From NCBI GenBank assembly GCA_946543025.1, contig CAMNLN010000127.1:1-8991 (forward strand): a stretch of DNA of 8,991 nucleotides, written 5' to 3'. The position numbers and the translations under genes were made by a program. Under the pieces are notes generated by a model. That model saw nothing but the letters and a program-made list of their open reading frames with translations, searched no databases and was not told the DNA's origin. The DNA is from an uncultured Verrucomicrobiota bacterium (GTDB taxonomy: Bacteria; Verrucomicrobiota; Kiritimatiellia; RFP12; UBA1067). Positions 5,458 through 8,991 of the stretch are shown piece by piece. Position 1 is the stretch's first letter, and every line of letters starts with the position of its first letter.

Positions 5458-7766
5458 TGAGACCAAGGATATTCTTGATGGTCACGCTGGCGTGCGGCCT
5501 GGCGCATGGCGCGATCTCCCTCGACGGGGCGTGGTCGCTTTCGTACCGTCCCCAGCAGGAGGGCGGCGAATGGAAGACGGTGCCGGCCACGGTGCCGGGC
5601 GACGCCCTGATCGACCTGGAGCGCGCGGGCGTCATCCCCGACCCGACGGTCGGCACGAACGCGTGGGGCCTCTTCCGCTACGAGCAGATGGAGTGGAGAT
5701 ACGCGCGCGACTTCCCCGCGCCCGCGCTCAAGGCGGGCGAGACGGCACGCCTGCGCTTCGAGGGCGTGGACACGCGCGCCGCCTACTTCCTCAACGGCGA
5801 GCGGATCGGCGCGTCCGAGAACATGTTCGTGCCGCAGGCCTTCGACGTGACGGGCCGCCTTGCGCCGACCAACCGCCTCGAGGTGCTGATCCGCTCGCCG
5901 CTCGGCCTGCCGCTCCTCGGCGTGCTCGGGCGCTCGCGCGTGGGCGGCACGGACGTCGAGACAGTCCGCAAGGCCCAGCACGCGTTCGGCTGGGACATCA
6001 TGCCGCGCCTTGTCTCGCCCGGCATCTGGCGGAGCGTCGCGCTCGACGTCCTGCCGCCGGAGCGCTTCGGCGACGTCCACTGGTTCGTGATGAACGTCAA
6101 TGCGAGTGCGCGCACCTCCTTCGTGCGCGTGGACTGCCAGATCCTCGCGCCGTGGCGGCGCCTGCACGCCTCCACCCTGCGCCTGACGCTCTCGCGCAAC
6201 GGAAAGGTCGCGGCGCGGACGGAGCACGTGGTGCGCTTCTTCCAGACGCGCGACGGCCTGTTCGTCCGCAACGCCGACCTCTGGTGGCCGCGCGGGACGG
6301 GCCGCGATCCGGCGCTCTACGACGCGATGGCGGAGCTGCTCGACGAGGAGGGGCGCGTGCTCGCGCGCGATGAACGCAAGATCGGCCTGCGCACCGTCAA
6401 GCTCGAGCGGGCCGACTGGTACTCGCCGGAGAATCCCGGCACGTTCCGCTTCCTGATCAACGGCGAGCCGACGTTCGTGAAGGGGACGGACTGGAGTCCG
6501 ATGGACGCGCTCCACTCGCGCGACGCGCAGCACCTGCCCAGGTGCCTCGCGATGATCGACGACCTCAACTGCAACATGATCCGCGTGTGGGGCGGCGGCG
6601 TGTACGAGCCGGAAGCGTTCTTTGCCTTCTGCGACGCGCACGGCGTCATGGTGTGGCAGGACTTCATGATGGGCAATGTGTCGCCGCCGCAGGACGAGGA
6701 CTTCGCGCGCGTCATCTACGACGAGGCGAAGCAGGTGGTGGTGCGATTCCGCAGCCATCCCTCGATCGTCATCTGGAACGGGAACAACGAGATCGACCGC
6801 TCCACGGCCTCGGTGATGGGCTCGTACGCGCCCGACCCCAACCTGGAGCGTATCAGCCGCGACGTCCTGCCGCGTGTTCTGCGCGACTTCGACCCGATGC
6901 GCCCTTACCTCCCCAGCTCGCCGTACTGGACGCCCGACGTGGTGGCCGGCAAGGCGAAGCTCTCGCAGGAACACCTGTGGGGGCCGCGCGAGAAGTGGTT
7001 CAAGGACGCGTACTGGACGAACGCGCCGACGACGTTCGTGAGCGAGATGGGCTGCCACGGCTGCCCGTCGTACGAATCGCTCGAGAAGATGATGACGAAG
7101 GAAGGGCTCTATCCCTGGCCCGATCCGTCCGATCCGTTCCGCTTCAACGACGAGTGGTGCTGCAAGTCGACGCAGGCGTATCCCGACTATCCGAAGAACA
7201 TGGGGCACGGGCGCAACTCGCTCATGCCGCGCCAGGTGAAGACGATGTTCGGGTCTGTCCCCAAGGACCTCGCGACGTTCGTCGACCAGAGCCAGATCTA
7301 CCAGGCCGAGGCCGTGAAGTACTGGATCGAGATGTTCCGCTCCCGCAAGGGGCGCACGTGGGGCATCATGTGGTGGAACCTGCGCGACGGCTGGCCGATC
7401 ATCTCCGACGGCGTGGTCGACTACTACTACAACCGCAAGCGCGCCTACGAGGCGATTAAGAGCGTGCAGGGCGACCAGCTCGTGCTGCTGGACGACGCGC
7501 ATCGGCTCGTGGCGGTGAACGACGCGCTCGCGTCCGTCTCGGGCACGGTGACGGCGACGGACGCCGCGAGCGGGAAGGTCGTGTTCAGCGGTGCCTGCGA
7601 GATCCCCGCGAACGGCAAGGTGACGCTCACGGAAACGTTGCCGCTCTCCCGGCAAGGAATGCTGAAGATCGTCTATATGTTCGGCGGCTCGCCGCGCGTG
7701 AACCACACGCTGTACGGCGAGCCGCCATTCGACTATTCCAGCTATCTGGAATGGCGCCTGAAGTAG
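5457..7766 (+). CDS. Secreted glycoside hydrolase family 2, beta-mannosidase-like
   Basis: This 769-residue protein has a signal peptide (MRPRIFLM, hydrophobic core, likely cleavage near AHG at 16-18). The N-terminal sugar-binding-like domain begins SLDGAW (about 21-26). FGWD (177-180) followed by GIWRSV matches the beta-mannosidase subgroup. The catalytic barrel shows FVKGTDWSP, IRVWGGGVYEPE (from 375) and VWQDFM (from 399). The NNE motif gives E445 as acid/base and FVSEMG gives E530 as nucleophile, with spacing close to known GH2 mannosidases. It would hydrolyse non-reducing-end beta-mannosides or a related glycoside outside the cytoplasm. It is somewhat shorter than typical family members of about 850 residues, mainly at the C terminus. 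Cys pairs near the active site (GCHGC, EWCC) are notable for an exported enzyme. The frame is open upstream to about 5043, but that would be antisense to the lipoprotein gene; 5457 gives the signal peptide and abuts the promoter. Confidence 0.9.
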   Translation: MRPRIFLMVTLACGLAHGAISLDGAWSLSYRPQQEGGEWKTVPATVPGDALIDLERAGVIPDPTVGTNAWGLFRYEQMEWRYARDFPAPALKAGETARLRFEGVDTRAAYFLNGERIGASENMFVPQAFDVTGRLAPTNRLEVLIRSPLGLPLLGVLGRSRVGGTDVETVRKAQHAFGWDIMPRLVSPGIWRSVALDVLPPERFGDVHWFVMNVNASARTSFVRVDCQILAPWRRLHASTLRLTLSRNGKVAARTEHVVRFFQTRDGLFVRNADLWWPRGTGRDPALYDAMAELLDEEGRVLARDERKIGLRTVKLERADWYSPENPGTFRFLINGEPTFVKGTDWSPMDALHSRDAQHLPRCLAMIDDLNCNMIRVWGGGVYEPEAFFAFCDAHGVMVWQDFMMGNVSPPQDEDFARVIYDEAKQVVVRFRSHPSIVIWNGNNEIDRSTASVMGSYAPDPNLERISRDVLPRVLRDFDPMRPYLPSSPYWTPDVVAGKAKLSQEHLWGPREKWFKDAYWTNAPTTFVSEMGCHGCPSYESLEKMMTKEGLYPWPDPSDPFRFNDEWCCKSTQAYPDYPKNMGHGRNSLMPRQVKTMFGSVPKDLATFVDQSQIYQAEAVKYWIEMFRSRKGRTWGIMWWNLRDGWPIISDGVVDYYYNRKRAYEAIKSVQGDQLVLLDDAHRLVAVNDALASVSGTVTATDAASGKVVFSGACEIPANGKVTLTETLPLSRQGMLKIVYMFGGSPRVNHTLYGEPPFDYSSYLEWRLK
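7735..7752. terminator. Possible hairpin between convergent genes
   Basis: ATTCCAG, a four-base loop CTAT, then CTGGAAT form a perfect seven-base-pair hairpin covering the last codons of the GH2 gene. A second short inverted repeat, GAAGTA (7760-7765) with TACTTC (7774-7779), spans both stop codons. Neither is followed by a T-run, so intrinsic termination is doubtful. The placement between convergent ends is the only reason to list it. Confidence 0.25.
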
Positions 7767-7772
7767 CCGATC

Positions 7773-8939
7773 TTACTTCTTCTTCAGCCAGCCCTTCTGG
7801 TTGACGGTCTTGGCGATGAACTGGCCGAGCTTGCACTCCTTCAGGAGGCCGTTGCGCCACAGGACGTCGTAGGACTTCTTGACGGAGAGGATCTCGTTCT
7901 TGGATTTGTCAAGGGCGGCGGAGTCCATCTTCTCAAGCTGGGCGAGGTAGTCGCCGCAGATCTTCTTGGCCGTGCCGCAGTAGGGTTCCTCGGTCGAATA
8001 GGAGATGACTTCGAGGATCTGGTTGACGGAATCGGCCGTGGCCTTGGACTTGTCGATGTTCGCGAAGAGCTGCCCGGCGATCTTGTTGCGGAGCGCCTTG
8101 ACGTCGGCCTCCTTCACGAAGGGGCCGCCGTGCGTGGTGTTCGCGTAGCGCGGCGGGATCTCGCGGAGCCAGACGTTGCGGAAGTGGACGGGGTTGCCGT
8201 GATCCTGGAACGCGATGGGCGCCTTGGGGGCCGGCTGCTTCTTCGACGTGCGCTTCATGTGGAAGGTCGGGCCCTCGTATTCCCAGTTGTCTTGCGTGAG
8301 GACGCCGTTGTGAAAGACGGTGACCGTGCCGGGAAGCACTTCCTTGCCGTCCTTCCAGACCGGCGTGTGGAAGACGATGTCGTACGTCTGCCACTGGCCG
8401 GGGCCGCGGCTTGCGTTGACGAGAGGCGGGTTCTGCCCGTAGATGGCGGAGGCCTGCCCGTCGGCGTAGTTCGGGTTGGGGTTGGGGGACTTGGCGGGAT
8501 CGGTCTCGTAGGAGTCCAGCACCTGGAGCTCGAAGTCGTTCATCAGGAACACGCCTGAGTTGCCGCGGCCTTGTCCGACGCCCTCTACCTTGACGGGCGT
8601 GGCCCATTCCACGTGGAGCTGGAAGTCGCCGCCGTATTCCGCCTTCGTGCGGATGTAGCCGGCACCCTTGACGGACTCGAGCGTGCCGTTCACGAGCTTC
8701 CACTTGGTGGGCTCCATCTTCATCGAGCACCAGTTGGCGAAGGTCTTCTCGGTGCCGTCGAAGAGGATGATGGCGTCGCTCGGCGGCAGGCCGGGCTCGG
8801 CGGCGATCTTGACGGGGTTCTGCCGGTTGCGGTCGTGGACGGCCCATGCGTGCGTGGCGTTGGGGACGTCGCCATAGAGTCCGGCGAAAGCCGACGCGGC
8901 GAGGCCGGTGGCGGCAGCGGCAATCATCAGTTTCTTCAT
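7773..8939 (-). CDS. Secreted DUF1080 protein (3-keto-disaccharide hydrolase family, PF06439)
   Basis: This is a 388-residue protein. The signal peptide MKKLMIAAAATGLAASAFA is cut after residue 19. The DUF1080 domain spans about 55-261: it opens with IILFDG (57-62), then GNSGVFL (126-132), ELQVLDS (137-143), PPLVNASRGPGQWQTYDIVF (171-190), VTVFHNGVLTQD (206-217) and QDHGNPVHFRNVW (245-257). This is a concanavalin-like beta-sandwich. Family members have been linked to cleavage of 3-keto-glycosides and are abundant in PVC and Bacteroidetes genomes. Residues about 270-388 form a lysine-rich, apparently helical extension beyond the usual domain, including CGTAKKICGDYLAQLE and ending GWLKKK. AAGGAA lies six bases before the ATG, and a TATACT box (8977-8972) lies upstream, so unlike its neighbours it has a normal leader. 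It converges on the GH2 gene with six bases between stops. The family is certain; the substrate is not. Confidence 0.92.
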   Translation of the reverse strand: MKKLMIAAAATGLAASAFAGLYGDVPNATHAWAVHDRNRQNPVKIAAEPGLPPSDAIILFDGTEKTFANWCSMKMEPTKWKLVNGTLESVKGAGYIRTKAEYGGDFQLHVEWATPVKVEGVGQGRGNSGVFLMNDFELQVLDSYETDPAKSPNPNPNYADGQASAIYGQNPPLVNASRGPGQWQTYDIVFHTPVWKDGKEVLPGTVTVFHNGVLTQDNWEYEGPTFHMKRTSKKQPAPKAPIAFQDHGNPVHFRNVWLREIPPRYANTTHGGPFVKEADVKALRNKIAGQLFANIDKSKATADSVNQILEVISYSTEEPYCGTAKKICGDYLAQLEKMDSAALDKSKNEILSVKKSYDVLWRNGLLKECKLGQFIAKTVNQKGWLKKK

Positions 8940-8971
8940 AAGAGGTTCCTTGTTTGAGTGAGACGGCGAAA

Positions 8972-8977
8972 AGTATA
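8972..8977 (-). promoter_or_regulatory. Probable -10 box of the DUF1080 gene
   Basis: TATACT on the minus strand ends 32 bases before the ATG at 8939, leaving a leader of about 25 bases that carries the AAGGAA ribosome site. The -35 would fall just outside the window. The box sits in the perfect palindrome AAGTATACTT (8971-8980), so it reads equally on the plus strand and could be part of a divergent promoter or an operator. Confidence 0.45.
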
Positions 8978-8991
8978 CTTCATTCCGCCGT

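Noticed and set aside
4992..7706. 904-codon open frame on the minus strand
   Set aside because: It is antisense to the GH2 gene and rich in Arg, His and Ala, as expected from a GC-rich complement. It has no recognisable motif, whereas GH2 has full catalytic motifs.
1..8991. CRISPR array, tRNA, toxin-antitoxin, defence or mobile element
   Set aside because: No direct DNA repeats with spacers, no cloverleaf, no transposase or nuclease motif was seen. The window is filled by metabolic and envelope genes.

Overview
The window looks like carbohydrate-scavenging DNA from a GC-rich member of the PVC superphylum. A gut or sediment Kiritimatiellota/Verrucomicrobiota-type bacterium is my best guess. 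The reasons are the mix of a DUF1080 (PF06439) secreted protein, a secreted GH2 beta-mannosidase-like enzyme, an SSS-family solute:sodium symporter, an N-terminally short NagA-type deacetylase, and a large exported protein with an autotransporter-type passenger repeat but no barrel. No taxonomic marker gene is present, so this placement is inference.

Layout, left to right. Positions 1-2143 hold a leftward two-gene unit: the SSS symporter is first, and its stop overlaps the start of a NagA-like amidohydrolase by four bases (ATGA). NagA runs off the left edge. Positions 2203-5383 hold a second leftward unit: a small Dabb-domain lipoprotein, then after 25 bases a 925-residue exported protein. 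The latter carries a three-fold internal repeat that I do not recognise and a passenger-type beta region at its C terminus. From a compact divergent promoter region (about 5384-5456) the GH2 enzyme runs rightward to 7766. It converges, with a six-base gap, on the leftward DUF1080 gene (7773-8939), whose promoter reaches the right edge.

How the genes may work together: the GH2 and DUF1080 proteins have export signals and would release sugars outside the cytoplasm. The symporter would import a released sugar or sugar derivative. The NagA-like enzyme would deacetylate a cytoplasmic N-acetyl amino sugar phosphate. The lipoprotein and the large surface protein form a separate unit of unknown role and are the least explained part of the window.

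Regulation: three of the four promoters visible (symporter, Dabb lipoprotein, GH2) place a TGN-TATNNT extended -10 box only 6-10 bases before the start codon, with no Shine-Dalgarno sequence. This predicts leaderless or near-leaderless mRNAs. The genes inside the units (NagA, large surface protein) and DUF1080 have clear Shine-Dalgarno sequences. I see no tRNA, rRNA, CRISPR array, insertion sequence or phage gene. No stretch over 300 bases lacks a gene.
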